Source: Candidatus Gastranaerophilales bacterium
Lineage (GTDB): Bacteria > Cyanobacteriota > Vampirovibrionia > Gastranaerophilales > Gastranaerophilaceae
Assembly: GCA_947624685.1 (NCBI GenBank)
Contig: CANQLJ010000014.1
Coordinates: 1-38,157, forward strand
DNA: 38,157 nucleotides
Reading direction: 5' to 3'
Position 1 is the stretch's first letter; the number at the start of each line of letters is the position of its first letter. Position numbers and translations under genes: made by a program. This document shows positions 8,268 through 17,113 of the stretch, piece after piece. A model generated the notes under the pieces. It did no database searches. It had not been told where the DNA came from and was given only the letters and a program-made list of their open reading frames with translations.

Positions 8268-10805
8268 ATGCGCCCTTTGAAATTAATTATGCAGGCATTC
8301 GGTGCTTTTAAAGATTATGTTGAAATTGATTTTGAACGCTTGGGGCAAAACAATATCTATTTAATCTCAGGCGTCACAGGTTCGGGCAAAACAACGATAT
8401 TTGACGCAATTTGCTACAGCCTTTTTAATAACCCGAGCGGTTCTAATCGCCCGACAACAAGCCTCAAAAGTCATTTTGCAAATGATGAAACAGAAAGCTT
8501 TGTTGATTTTAGTTTTTTATATAAAGGCGAAATTTACAGAATAAAAAGATACCCTTCATTTGAAAGAAAAAAAGCCAAAAAAGAAGGCTTTATAACCCAA
8601 AGCGCAAAAGCCGAGTTATATCTTCCAAACGGCAAGATAATTGAAAAAGTAAAAGATGTTGATAATTATATAAAAGAACTTCTAAACCTTGATATTGACC
8701 AATTTTGCCAAATTGCACTTTTGGCCCAAGGGGAATTTTTGAAACTTTTAAATTGCGACACAAATCAAAGAGGAGAAATATTCAGAAACATCTTTAAAAC
8801 ATTTGATTATGCAAAATTTCAGCTTGTTTTAAAAGACAAAATGCTTGAATATAAAAAACTATATGAAAATACTAAAAATTCGATTCTACAATATATTAAA
8901 GATATAACAGTCGATGATGAAAAAATTAATCATCTAAAAGAAAACTATTGCCAAAATAATTGTTTTGATGACTTAAATCAATTGATTCAATTGCTTGATG
9001 AATATTGCAAAAAAGACGATTTAAAATTAAATAGCATCAAAAATGAAATTGAAAAAATAAACAATGAAATTAATCAAAATAGAATTGAATTTGAAAAAAT
9101 TCAAAATAAAATAAACCTCGAAAATCAAATCAATCTCCTTCAAGCAAAGCTCAAACAAGACGAATCGGAATTTGAAAACCTAAAAAAAGATTATTTAAAT
9201 TCTCAAAACAAAAAAGAAGATTTAGAAAATCTCATCGTCGAATTTGAAAAAACAAACGACCAATATAAAAAATCTCTGCTTTTAAAAGACCTGAGCCGAC
9301 AAAAAGAATTTTTCGAAAATAAAAAAGAAGAAATATTTAAAAGACAAAAAGAACTTCAATATAACTTTTTAGTTTATAAATATAACATCAAAAAAACTTC
9401 TCAAAATGAGCTTTTAAAATTGCAAAATGAATTTTTGACTGTTCAAGCGCAATCTAAACAAGCAAGCGATGAATATGAAAAAAACTATTCAAAATACTTC
9501 TCCCTTCAAGCTGGTATCATCGCTCAAACCCTCAGGGAAAATTCCCCATGCCCGATATGCGGCTCATTAATTCACCCAAACCCCGCAAAATTAGATAAAT
9601 GCGAAAAAAATCTCACAAAAGAACTTTTGGATAATCAAAAAGAAAAGAGCGAAAACCTGAAAACAAAGATGTTTGAACTGTCTAAAAATTGCAAAGTCCA
9701 AAAAGAAAAGCTCGATAAAATTTCTTTGGATTTTGATAAATTATCAAAAGAATATGATATTAAAATTGACGAAATTGAAGCGGATGATAGCCCAAAAAGC
9801 AAATATATCGTTGATTTTGAAAAAGAAATTAAAGAAAATGAAAAAAATCATCTTGAGATTTTAAATGAACTTAATTCAATCATTTCAAAAATCGAACTTA
9901 TCCGAAATGACCTTAAAACAACCGATATTGAAGCAATTTTAAATAATCATAAAAAACTTGAAGAAAATATTAAAAATTTAAAAACCCAAATTGAAACAAT
10001 CGAAAACTCTTATCATAAATCAAATATCGAAATTAATTCTCTAAAATCAAATATAAACTTGCTTTTAGAGGAATTTAAAAAACTCCCCGAGAATGAAACA
10101 AATATTGATGAAATTTTAGAAAAAAATAAAATTCTAGAACAAAAGCTCCTTAATTTAAACCATGAAATAGAAAAAATAATGTCAACCAAAAGCCTAAACG
10201 AAAAGACGCTATTGTCAATCACAAAACAAAACAAAGAATTTATTAAAATCGATGAAATATACAAAAACCACAAAATTCTCTCTGATTGCGCAAATGGCAC
10301 ACTAACCGGAAAAATCAGGCTCGCTTTTGAACAATATATCCAAGGCTATTACCTTGATATGGTGCTTTTTGAAGCTAATAAAAGATTAAAAGTTATGTCA
10401 AAAGGCCAGTTTGAGCTTTTAAGAGTAAAAGATAGTCTAAATATGCAATCAAAAACAGGGCTTGAACTTAATGTTATGGATTATCATACCTTTAAACAGA
10501 GAAGCACAAAGACCCTCTCGGGCGGCGAAAGCTTCATGGCGGCACTATCGCTTGCCTTAGGATTATCTGATTGCGTTTCGGGGTTTTCAAGAAGTGTTGA
10601 ACTTGATTCATTGTTCATTGACGAAGGCTTTGGAACGCTCGATAGCGAATCGCTTGATTTAGCAATGGATGTAATATTTAATCTCACAAACAACAATAAA
10701 TTAATCGGGATAATTTCTCATATCGAAGACTTAAAATCAAGAATCCAAAACCAAATTACAACAATAAAATCGCCAAACGGTTCAAGTGTTGATATAAATT
10801 TTTAG
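8268..10805 (+). CDS. sbcC: Exonuclease subunit SbcC (Rad50-type SMC ATPase)
   Basis: SbcC is the ATPase partner of SbcD. Walker A (GVTGSGKTT) is at residues 35-43, followed by a Q-loop region and two long antiparallel coiled coils joined by a zinc hook with C428-P-I-C431, through which two SbcC molecules can dimerise. The C-terminal lobe has the ABC signature LSGGESF and Walker B LFIDEGFGTLD. The protein is 845 residues, shorter than the E. coli protein (about 1,050), because the coiled coils are shorter; all functional elements are present. A strong AAAGGAGG in the end of sbcD lies 11 to 12 nt before its ATG and couples the two genes. Confidence 0.95.
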   Translation: MRPLKLIMQAFGAFKDYVEIDFERLGQNNIYLISGVTGSGKTTIFDAICYSLFNNPSGSNRPTTSLKSHFANDETESFVDFSFLYKGEIYRIKRYPSFERKKAKKEGFITQSAKAELYLPNGKIIEKVKDVDNYIKELLNLDIDQFCQIALLAQGEFLKLLNCDTNQRGEIFRNIFKTFDYAKFQLVLKDKMLEYKKLYENTKNSILQYIKDITVDDEKINHLKENYCQNNCFDDLNQLIQLLDEYCKKDDLKLNSIKNEIEKINNEINQNRIEFEKIQNKINLENQINLLQAKLKQDESEFENLKKDYLNSQNKKEDLENLIVEFEKTNDQYKKSLLLKDLSRQKEFFENKKEEIFKRQKELQYNFLVYKYNIKKTSQNELLKLQNEFLTVQAQSKQASDEYEKNYSKYFSLQAGIIAQTLRENSPCPICGSLIHPNPAKLDKCEKNLTKELLDNQKEKSENLKTKMFELSKNCKVQKEKLDKISLDFDKLSKEYDIKIDEIEADDSPKSKYIVDFEKEIKENEKNHLEILNELNSIISKIELIRNDLKTTDIEAILNNHKKLEENIKNLKTQIETIENSYHKSNIEINSLKSNINLLLEEFKKLPENETNIDEILEKNKILEQKLLNLNHEIEKIMSTKSLNEKTLLSITKQNKEFIKIDEIYKNHKILSDCANGTLTGKIRLAFEQYIQGYYLDMVLFEANKRLKVMSKGQFELLRVKDSLNMQSKTGLELNVMDYHTFKQRSTKTLSGGESFMAALSLALGLSDCVSGFSRSVELDSLFIDEGFGTLDSESLDLAMDVIFNLTNNNKLIGIISHIEDLKSRIQNQITTIKSPNGSSVDINF

Positions 10806-10853
10806 TATTATAATAATTTTAGATATTACTTTTAAAATAAAAGGAAAAAACCG

Positions 10854-12071
10854 ATGCAAAACACAAGAAAAATCACAAATGACCTATATTTTATAGGTGC
10901 GCAAGATAAAAAACTAAATATCTTTGAAGCATTATACCCATTAACCGATGGCATGGGCTATAATTCATATCTTTTAATTGACGATAAAACCGTTCTTTTT
11001 GATACGGTCGATAAAAACTGCGAAAGCCAATTTTTTGAAAATTTAGACTATCTTTTAAAAGACAAACCTCTTGATTATTTTATCATTAATCATTTAGAAC
11101 CCGACCACAGTGCATTAGCTAAAAAAATAATCGATAAATACCCAAACATTAAAATTCTTTGCAACCAAAAAGCAAAAGATATGTTATTTCAATTTTTTGA
11201 ATTTAACAATGACAGCTTAGAAAATAATTTTCAAATAATAAAAGAAAATGACACATTAAAAACTCAACATCACGAATTTACTTTTTTGATGGCGCCGATG
11301 GTTCATTGGCCCGAAGTTATGGTGACATATGATAAAACCGAAAAAATCCTATTCAGTGCTGATGCTTTTGGGTCTTTTGGAACGCTTGACGGCAATATAT
11401 TTGATGATGAAATAAATTTCAAAGAAAAAATCGACGAATACAGAAGATATTATACAAATATCGTGGGTAAATTCGGCCCTCAAGTTAATGCTTTATTAAA
11501 TAAAGCCGCAAACATTGATATAAAAATGCTTTGCCCGCTGCATGGGTATATAATAAAAGAAAACATAGGTAATATAATTGAATTATATAAAAATTGGGCA
11601 AATTATACCCCAGAAATTAAATCATTATATATAATTTATGCAAGCATCTATGGTGCAACTCAAAATGCCGCTTATTGTTTAGCAAATGCACTAGCTCAAA
11701 ACGGAATAAAAAATATAAAAATAGATGATGTAAGTTTAAAAGACACAAGCTACATCATTTCAAACGCTTTTAAATATTCTCATATCGCGCTTTTAGCTCC
11801 GACACACAATAACAACATTTTCCCGAAAATGAACTATGTAATTGATGAATTAATCAATCATAATTTGCAGAACAGGACTTTTGCACTTGTTCAAAACGGT
11901 TCTTGGGCGCCAAATACAATTAAATCAATCACAACAAAACTTGAAGCGATGAAAAATATTAAAATCTTGGATAATTCCATAACCGTTAAATCAGCTCTAA
12001 AATCAAATCAAGAAAATGAAATCGAAGTATTAGCACAGGCTATAGCCCAAGATATAAATACAAATATATAA
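10854..12071 (+). CDS. Flavodiiron protein (A-type flavoprotein, O2/NO reductase)
   Basis: The 405-residue protein has the two-domain flavodiiron architecture: an N-terminal metallo-beta-lactamase-like diiron domain and a C-terminal flavodoxin domain beginning near residue 252 (YIIYASIYGATQNA, the FMN phosphate loop). The iron ligands are all visible and correctly spaced: H80-x-E82-x-D84-H85 (HLEPDHS), H151 (MVHWPE), D170 (SADAFGSFG) and H230 (CPLHG). The family reduces O2 to water, or NO to N2O, using electrons from rubredoxin or a similar donor, in the cytoplasm. It protects anaerobes from oxygen; the convergent NADH oxidase-type flavoprotein fits that role. AAAAGGA precedes the ATG. Whether O2 or NO is the substrate cannot be read from sequence. 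Confidence 0.93.
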   Translation: MQNTRKITNDLYFIGAQDKKLNIFEALYPLTDGMGYNSYLLIDDKTVLFDTVDKNCESQFFENLDYLLKDKPLDYFIINHLEPDHSALAKKIIDKYPNIKILCNQKAKDMLFQFFEFNNDSLENNFQIIKENDTLKTQHHEFTFLMAPMVHWPEVMVTYDKTEKILFSADAFGSFGTLDGNIFDDEINFKEKIDEYRRYYTNIVGKFGPQVNALLNKAANIDIKMLCPLHGYIIKENIGNIIELYKNWANYTPEIKSLYIIYASIYGATQNAAYCLANALAQNGIKNIKIDDVSLKDTSYIISNAFKYSHIALLAPTHNNNIFPKMNYVIDELINHNLQNRTFALVQNGSWAPNTIKSITTKLEAMKNIKILDNSITVKSALKSNQENEIEVLAQAIAQDINTNI

Positions 12072-12082
12072 AATCTTAAAAG

Positions 12083-13447
12083 TTACTTATTAATCAATTC
12101 TTTTAGCTTATATGCCGCTGTCAAAATCGGATCAATCGAACTTGAAAATGGCGGTGCATAGGCTAAATCAAGATGTAATAATTCTTCGACCGTGAGCCTT
12201 GATTGAAGGGCAGATGTCACGGTATTTATCCTTTGAGCAATGTTATCAACACTTCCTAAGGCCTGCGCTCCTAATAATTCTCCGCTTCTTTTATCCGCAA
12301 CAAGTTTTATGGTGAGCTTTTGAACGTTTGGCATATACCCTGCTTTGTCGTTTTTTGTAACTGTTGAATAGACGGGTTCAAGGTTTATTTTATCCTGATA
12401 AATCATTGCTTCTTGCATCGACAATCCGGTTTTTGAAATAGTATAGTCAAAAAACCTTGTGATTGTTGATTTTAAGACACCATCGAAATTTTCAAAACTT
12501 TCATCATTCACCGCATTAATCGCAGCAACTCTTCCTTCTTTATTTGCAATTGTTCCAAGCCCGATATAAGTCGGCTGGCGAGTAATAATACAGTATTTTT
12601 CCGCACAATCCCCGCAAGCATAGATATTCGGGATATTTGTTCTCATTTTATTATCTACTTTAATTGCTCCTGTTGGACCAAGCGTTATCCCAGCGTTTTT
12701 AGCTAATTCGACATTTGGCTTGGCGCCAGTTGCCAAAACACAAAAATCCGCAAAAATCTCTTTTCCTTCTTTTGTTGAGGCGCTTTTAAATTTATTATTT
12801 TCATCAACATTAAACCTTGTAATATAATCATCAAGAACAAGTTCGATTTTATTTTCACACTTATTTAAAATAATATCTTGAATCGCAAAAGAAAAATCAT
12901 CATCAAAATCACTCAGGACTCTGTCATTTTTCTCCACAACCACAACTTCTAGCCCGTTTTTAATAAACGCTTCAATAAGTTCAATTGCGATATATCCCGC
13001 TCCTATTATTAAGACTCTTTTTGATTCTTTGGTGATTTTTTTAATGTCAACGCCTGATTTAAGGCTTCTTAAAGTAAAGATATTATCGGCCGAGATATTT
13101 TCAATATTGGGTAATTGCACATGGGCACCGAGCGCTAAAATTAGTTCGTCATAAAAAATCTGATTACCGTTAATCAAAATCGAATTTCTGTCGGGGTAAA
13201 TTTCCTGTGCCTCATGGTTTAAAAAAACTTCAATTCCGTTTTCAATGAATTGCTCCGGGGTTCTAACTATTAGTTTATTTATATCATCAACACTTCCTTC
13301 AATAAAATACGGCAAACCGCACAAAGAATAAGCTATCTCGTTTGTTCTTGTGTATAGTTCAATATGATCTTTAGGTTCAAGCCTTTTTGCTTTCGCGGCA
13401 GCTTTTGCGCCTGCAGCGCCGCCGCCTATTATAATTATTTTTTTCAT
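12083..13447 (-). CDS. FAD-dependent NADH oxidase / CoA-disulfide reductase family protein
   Basis: A pyridine nucleotide-disulfide oxidoreductase of 454 residues. The N-terminal FAD-binding Rossmann motif is IIIGGGAAGAKAA (residues 5-17). The single redox cysteine is C43 in SLCGLPYF, matching the position and context of CoA-disulfide reductases and water-forming NADH oxidases rather than dithiol reductases. A second nucleotide-binding motif, VLIIGAGYIAIELIEAF, sits near residue 148, the second FAD motif IYACGDCAE near 277, and the C-terminal dimerisation domain is complete. Likely jobs are NADH-dependent O2 reduction or CoA-disulfide/polysulfide reduction; these cannot be separated here. It converges with the flavodiiron gene and is divergent from rsmD, 32 bp between start codons. 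Confidence 0.85.
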   Translation of the reverse strand: MKKIIIIGGGAAGAKAAAKAKRLEPKDHIELYTRTNEIAYSLCGLPYFIEGSVDDINKLIVRTPEQFIENGIEVFLNHEAQEIYPDRNSILINGNQIFYDELILALGAHVQLPNIENISADNIFTLRSLKSGVDIKKITKESKRVLIIGAGYIAIELIEAFIKNGLEVVVVEKNDRVLSDFDDDFSFAIQDIILNKCENKIELVLDDYITRFNVDENNKFKSASTKEGKEIFADFCVLATGAKPNVELAKNAGITLGPTGAIKVDNKMRTNIPNIYACGDCAEKYCIITRQPTYIGLGTIANKEGRVAAINAVNDESFENFDGVLKSTITRFFDYTISKTGLSMQEAMIYQDKINLEPVYSTVTKNDKAGYMPNVQKLTIKLVADKRSGELLGAQALGSVDNIAQRINTVTSALQSRLTVEELLHLDLAYAPPFSSSIDPILTAAYKLKELINK

Positions 13448-13479
13448 GGTAAATTTATTTTACAAAAAGGAGATAAATT

Positions 13480-14040
13480 TTGTATCTGACAGGCGGGCAA
13501 TTTAAAGGGCAAAAAATCGAAGTTCCCAAAAACGTTAAACCCACTCTTTCAAAAGTTAGAGAAAGCGTTTTTAATATATTATCGCAATATGAATTTAAAA
13601 ATAACACATTTTTAGATATGTTCTCAGGAAGCGCCATTATAGGTCTTGAAGCACTTTCAAGAGGCTATAGAGTAAAAGAACTTGAAATAAACCCAAAAAC
13701 CGCCAAGATAATTAAATCAAACTATGAAAAATTAAAATTAAAAGCGGATTTAACAATCTGTAACAGCCTCAATTATAAAACACAAGAAAAATATGACATA
13801 GTTTATCTTGATCCACCCTGGGAAATGGATTACAAAAATATCATAAAAAAAGCTTATGAACTTGTTTCATCAAACGGGATAATCATTGTCGAATTTGACA
13901 CAACAAAAAACATCAATATTAAAGAAATATTGAATGAGATTAACTTAGATTTAGAAATAATAAAAGATAAAAAATATGCTCGTGTGGGTCTAATCTTTCT
14001 AAAAGCCAAAGCACAATTCAGCAGCGATAAAACATCTTAG
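13480..14040 (+). CDS. rsmD: 16S rRNA (guanine-966-N2)-methyltransferase RsmD
   Basis: RsmD methylates G966 of 16S rRNA in the 30S subunit using S-adenosylmethionine. The 186-residue protein shows the family N-terminus YLTGGQFKGQ, the LSKVRESVFNIL motif, the SAM-binding FLDMFSGSAIIGLEALSRG (about residues 44-62) and the catalytic DPPW (about 111-114). The start is TTG at 13480, supported by AAAAAGGAG 7 nt upstream and by the family alignment, since the protein begins right at the conserved first strand. Its stop overlaps the stop of the convergent gatC by 4 bp. Confidence 0.92.
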   Translation: MYLTGGQFKGQKIEVPKNVKPTLSKVRESVFNILSQYEFKNNTFLDMFSGSAIIGLEALSRGYRVKELEINPKTAKIIKSNYEKLKLKADLTICNSLNYKTQEKYDIVYLDPPWEMDYKNIIKKAYELVSSNGIIIVEFDTTKNINIKEILNEINLDLEIIKDKKYARVGLIFLKAKAQFSSDKTS

Positions 14041-14318
14041 CCGATTTTTGGAACCTTAAAGAAATCTCCTTCAACATCGGGTGCATTTTGCATCAATTCT
14101 TCCTGAGTGTTTTCATAGATTATTTCATCTTCTCTTAAGACATTAGAAAAATCAATCGCATGATACATTGGTTCAACCCCTGTTGTATCAACTTCATTCA
14201 TCTTTTCAACATGGACTAACACATCGCCTAATTGATGAGTGAAAAGTTCTTTTTCTTCTTGCGACAACTCCAGTCTTGCAAGTTTTGCAACATGTTCAAC
14301 ATCTTTTATTGTAATCAT
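14037..14318 (-). CDS. gatC: Asp-tRNA(Asn)/Glu-tRNA(Gln) amidotransferase subunit C
   Basis: GatC is the small stabilising subunit of GatCAB, which converts Glu-tRNA(Gln) to Gln-tRNA(Gln), and Asp-tRNA(Asn) where needed. The 93-residue protein has the family start ITIKDVEHVAKLARLELSQEE, the central EKMNEVDTTGVEPMYH and the C-terminal LREDE ... NAPDVEGDFFKVPKIG. AAGGA lies 8 nt before the ATG. gatA and gatB are not in the window, so the subunits are encoded apart, as is common. The gene is divergent from the response regulator at 14405. Confidence 0.95.
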   Translation of the reverse strand: MITIKDVEHVAKLARLELSQEEKELFTHQLGDVLVHVEKMNEVDTTGVEPMYHAIDFSNVLREDEIIYENTQEELMQNAPDVEGDFFKVPKIG

Positions 14319-14367
14319 AAATTTTTCCTTCGTTAATAATTAATAACTTAACAAAAATCTAAACATA

Positions 14368-14397
14368 TTGCAATTTTTTATTAAGTTAATTTATAAT
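14368..14397 (+). promoter_or_regulatory. Predicted leaderless promoter of the response regulator operon
   Basis: TTGCAA (14368-14373), 18-bp spacer, TATAAT (14392-14397), then 7 nt to the ATG at 14405. No Shine-Dalgarno sequence is present, so the mRNA probably starts at the ATG. Confidence 0.6.
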
Positions 14398-14404
14398 TAA
14401 AATA

Positions 14405-15064
14405 ATGGATAAGGAAAAGAGCATCTTAATAGTTGAAGACCATGCGCTTACGCTGTTTGCGCTTAAGACGACCATATCTACGCTGGATTTTGTGAAAGAT
14501 ATATTTGAAGTGCAAAGCGCAAAAAACGCTTTTGAGGTTTTGAAAAAAAACAAAATCGATTTAATTATTCTTGACTTGGGGCTTCCTCAAATAGACGGTA
14601 TTGAAGCTTTAAAGACAATTCGAGAAACAAACAAAGATGTAAAAATAATTATTCTGACATCTCATTGCGAAAAAGAAGAAGTCCTAAAATGTCTTGAATC
14701 GGGGATTAATGCCTATTGTACAAAAGACATAAAGCCCGATAAGTTATGTGAAGTTGTAAAAGATGTCATAAACGGCTCAATTTATTTCGACAAAAGTGTT
14801 TCATCGTTTGTAATGCAATCGGCATTTAAAAAAGAAAACACCATAGATAACGTTTCAATAAAAGATTGTTACAATTTGACTACTCAAGAAAAACGAGTAT
14901 TAATATTATTAGCAAGCGGATTAAACAATTCGCAAATTGCAAAAAAATTAACCATTTCAATAAACACCACAAAAGTTCATGTTTGTTCGATTTTGCAAAA
15001 AATGAATGTATCAGACAGAACCCAAGCAGCCATCAAAGCAATTAGAGAAAATCTTATAAATTAA
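14405..15064 (+). CDS. NarL/FixJ-type response regulator (REC-LuxR HTH)
   Basis: The 219-residue protein has an N-terminal receiver domain with the acid pocket E11-D12, the phosphoacceptor D57 in LIILDLGLPQIDG, the switch Thr in IILTSH and the conserved Lys in CTKDIKPD. A LuxR-type helix-turn-helix follows at about 155-215 (LTTQEKRVLILLASGLNN ... KVHVCSILQKMNV). It should bind DNA when phosphorylated by a partner histidine kinase, which is not in the window. It heads an apparent operon with a second response regulator (8-bp gap) and a pentapeptide protein. Promoter and start are described at 14368. The target genes are unknown. Confidence 0.9.
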   Translation: MDKEKSILIVEDHALTLFALKTTISTLDFVKDIFEVQSAKNAFEVLKKNKIDLIILDLGLPQIDGIEALKTIRETNKDVKIIILTSHCEKEEVLKCLESGINAYCTKDIKPDKLCEVVKDVINGSIYFDKSVSSFVMQSAFKKENTIDNVSIKDCYNLTTQEKRVLILLASGLNNSQIAKKLTISINTTKVHVCSILQKMNVSDRTQAAIKAIRENLIN

Positions 15065-15072
15065 GGAATAAA

Positions 15073-15693
15073 ATGACATCATTAGCAAAAATCTTAATAA
15101 TTGACGACAATTCAAAACTGATGGAAGACACCCTTCCGATGTATGGTTACGAAGTGAAAGCCGCTCATGACGGGCTTATGGGATTAAAGATTTTAGATGA
15201 AGATAATAGTTTTGATTTAATTTTATTAGATATTGTAATGCCGAACCTTGACGGCTGGCAAACGCTTAAAGCAATAAGACAAAATGACAAAACATCAAAA
15301 ATCCCAATCATTATGCTGACATCAGTCAATGAAACAAATAAACAAATCTCGGGACTGAAATTTGGAGCAGACGACTATATAATAAAACCATTCATTCTGC
15401 CTAATCTTTTGGCCAGAATCGAAGCGCTTTTGAGACGCTCAAACTGGAACAAGACCGATAAAAGCGCAACGGCTCTGCCGTTTTTGAAAGGCGAAAACAT
15501 AACCCCTTTGACCGCAAGAGAAAAAGAAATTCTATCTCTCGTTGCAAAAGGAAACACAAACATTCAAATTGCACAAAAATTGTTTGTCAGAGAAGTAACC
15601 GTAAAAACACATCTAAATAGTATATACAGGAAATTAAACGTTGATAACAGAGTCCAAGCGGTGCTTTTAGCTCAACAAACAGAATTAATATAA
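15073..15693 (+). CDS. Response regulator with REC and LuxR-type HTH domains
   Basis: The 206-residue protein has D11-D12, phosphoacceptor D53 in LILLDIVMPNLDGW, IIMLTS and the Lys in YIIKPF. Its receiver resembles OmpR-type receivers (ADDYIIKPFILPNLLARIEALLRR) yet the output domain is LuxR-type (LTAREKEILSLVAKGNTN ... VKTHLNSIYRKLNV). The two neighbouring regulators are therefore paralogues in output but not simple duplicates in the receiver. AAGGA lies 6 nt before the ATG, just after the first regulator's stop. Tandem regulators without a local kinase suggest control by a distant kinase. Confidence 0.9.
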   Translation: MTSLAKILIIDDNSKLMEDTLPMYGYEVKAAHDGLMGLKILDEDNSFDLILLDIVMPNLDGWQTLKAIRQNDKTSKIPIIMLTSVNETNKQISGLKFGADDYIIKPFILPNLLARIEALLRRSNWNKTDKSATALPFLKGENITPLTAREKEILSLVAKGNTNIQIAQKLFVREVTVKTHLNSIYRKLNVDNRVQAVLLAQQTELI

Positions 15694-15713
15694 CAAACAA
15701 AAAGGAAAATATA

Positions 15714-16235
15714 ATGCACAAAGATAATTACATTGAAATGATTTTAAACAATCCGACGGATTTCGAACAAGAACATGCCAAAAATTCCAATATTGATATA
15801 TCAGAGTCAGACCTGTCTCATTCAACAATTAATTCTATGGATTTTACTAATATAGATTTTTCTGGGACTTCTTTTAACGAAGCAAATTTGACAAACGTTA
15901 AATTTATCGATTGCGATTTAACAAGTACGGATTTTTCAAGAGCACAAATATCCGAATGCGATTTCTCCGGAGCCATCTTAAACGGAGCTAATTTTAACTA
16001 TGCAAATGTCAATTATTCTAACTTCACCGATGCGGATATGGCAGGGGCTAATTTAAGCGAAGCCGATTTATCCGATAGCGACCTAAGCGCTTGCGAAAAC
16101 CTTGATTCATGCCGGTTTGACGAAGCAACGGTTTGGCCGGATAATGAAAAATTGCCCGAAGACTTTGATTGCACATATAACTATGACCTTTCTTCGCTTC
16201 GAGAAGAAGACGACAATCAAAACGACCAATATTAA
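15714..16235 (+). CDS. Pentapeptide-repeat protein
   Basis: Residues 27-130 of 173 are pentapeptide repeats of the A(D/N)LXX type, for example FSGTSFNEANLTNVKF, FSGAILNGANF and MAGANLSEADLSDSDL, which fold into a right-handed quadrilateral beta-helix. The repeat run ends with FDEATVWPD, an ending I associate with cyanobacterial pentapeptide proteins, then an acidic tail. No signal peptide or membrane segment is present, so it is cytoplasmic. The role of most such proteins is unknown; some mimic DNA and bind gyrase. It sits 20 bp after the second response regulator with AAAAGGA before its ATG, so it is probably co-transcribed and linked to that signalling unit. Confidence 0.9.
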   Translation: MHKDNYIEMILNNPTDFEQEHAKNSNIDISESDLSHSTINSMDFTNIDFSGTSFNEANLTNVKFIDCDLTSTDFSRAQISECDFSGAILNGANFNYANVNYSNFTDADMAGANLSEADLSDSDLSACENLDSCRFDEATVWPDNEKLPEDFDCTYNYDLSSLREEDDNQNDQY

Positions 16236-16244
16236 TTACATCTG

Positions 16245-16994
16245 TTAATTAATTATAAAATTAACAACATCATTTAAAGCGTCGGGGTTAGCTTTCAAAA
16301 GTTGATTGCCCGGGCCGCCGTTTTGATACCTCTTTACGGTTGCGGGGGTTTTGGTTTGAATATTAAAAGTGTGCTTATCGGTCTTGGATAGCACGATAAA
16401 AATATTTGTATCATAGAGTTTTACGCTTTTTATAGGCATTGTGATACCTTTAAATTCAAGCATGGGAGAAATTAAAACAAGTTTTTTAGGCGCAATTCTC
16501 ATTGCAATTGCAGCATTTGCTCCGACCCCCGCGCCAAAATCGGCTCCGACTATAATTACATCGTCGCAATTAATCTTTGGATAGTTTGCTTTAACATATT
16601 TTATCGAATCAATAACGTCTTTTGGAAGCTTTTGCCAAGTTTCTCTAGAGTAATAAAATCTTGATTTTAATTTTAAATTTTCATTATAGACGCTTCTGCC
16701 GTGTCCTCTTAAATCCATCGCAAGGACACTATAGCCTTTTTGTCTTAAATTTAGCGCTAAATCGCTCCAGGCTTGAGCGTTCATCGCATAAGAATGTAAA
16801 CATATCACAAGCGGCTTATCGGTCGGATTAGCGGGCATATATAAATCCCCGACCAAAATAAACTTATCCCTTGTTGTGAATTCGATTTTGTGTTTAAGGG
16901 GTTTTTTGGCTGATTTTTTTGGCGCGGCATAGCATAAATTGAGCGCAAACACCAAAAAAACTATCAAAAATATATATCCAAAAACTTTTCTCAT
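16245..16994 (-). CDS. Exported alpha/beta-hydrolase fold protein with altered catalytic residues
   Basis: The N-terminus is a signal peptide (MRKVFGYIFLIVFLVFALNL then CYAA), so the protein is exported, possibly as a lipoprotein-like or periplasmic form. The alpha/beta-hydrolase core is clear: LVICLHSYAMN (oxyanion region), MDLRGHGRS, the nucleophile elbow and VLSKTDKHTF near the acid position. The elbow reads VGADFGAG, so the usual Ser is Asp. The site where a catalytic His is expected reads NGGPGNQLL, with no His. Together these suggest that esterase activity is lost or changed. An extended -10 (TGTTAAAAT) ends 6 nt before the ATG at 16994, with no Shine-Dalgarno sequence. The substrate is unknown. 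Confidence 0.75.
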   Translation of the reverse strand: MRKVFGYIFLIVFLVFALNLCYAAPKKSAKKPLKHKIEFTTRDKFILVGDLYMPANPTDKPLVICLHSYAMNAQAWSDLALNLRQKGYSVLAMDLRGHGRSVYNENLKLKSRFYYSRETWQKLPKDVIDSIKYVKANYPKINCDDVIIVGADFGAGVGANAAIAMRIAPKKLVLISPMLEFKGITMPIKSVKLYDTNIFIVLSKTDKHTFNIQTKTPATVKRYQNGGPGNQLLKANPDALNDVVNFIIN

Positions 16995-17000
16995 ATTCTA

Positions 17001-17009
17001 ATTTTAACA
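17001..17009 (-). promoter_or_regulatory. Extended -10 of the hydrolase gene, leaderless geometry
   Basis: Minus strand TGTTAAAAT; its TAAAAT (17001-17006) ends exactly 6 nt before the ATG at 16994. No convincing -35 is seen, as expected for an extended -10 promoter. Confidence 0.45.
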
Positions 17010-17113
17010 AACATGACTGATTTTTTTGCTGTTTTTAAAAAATTAATACTTTTAGAGGAAATTTAAAAAATAAATTAAATATCTTTTTTAATTGTGTCGA
17101 ATACAATAGCACA

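Noticed and set aside
12071-12083. A terminator between the flavodiiron gene and the NADH oxidase-type gene
   Set aside because: The 11-bp gap has no hairpin; termination must happen elsewhere or by overlap of transcripts.
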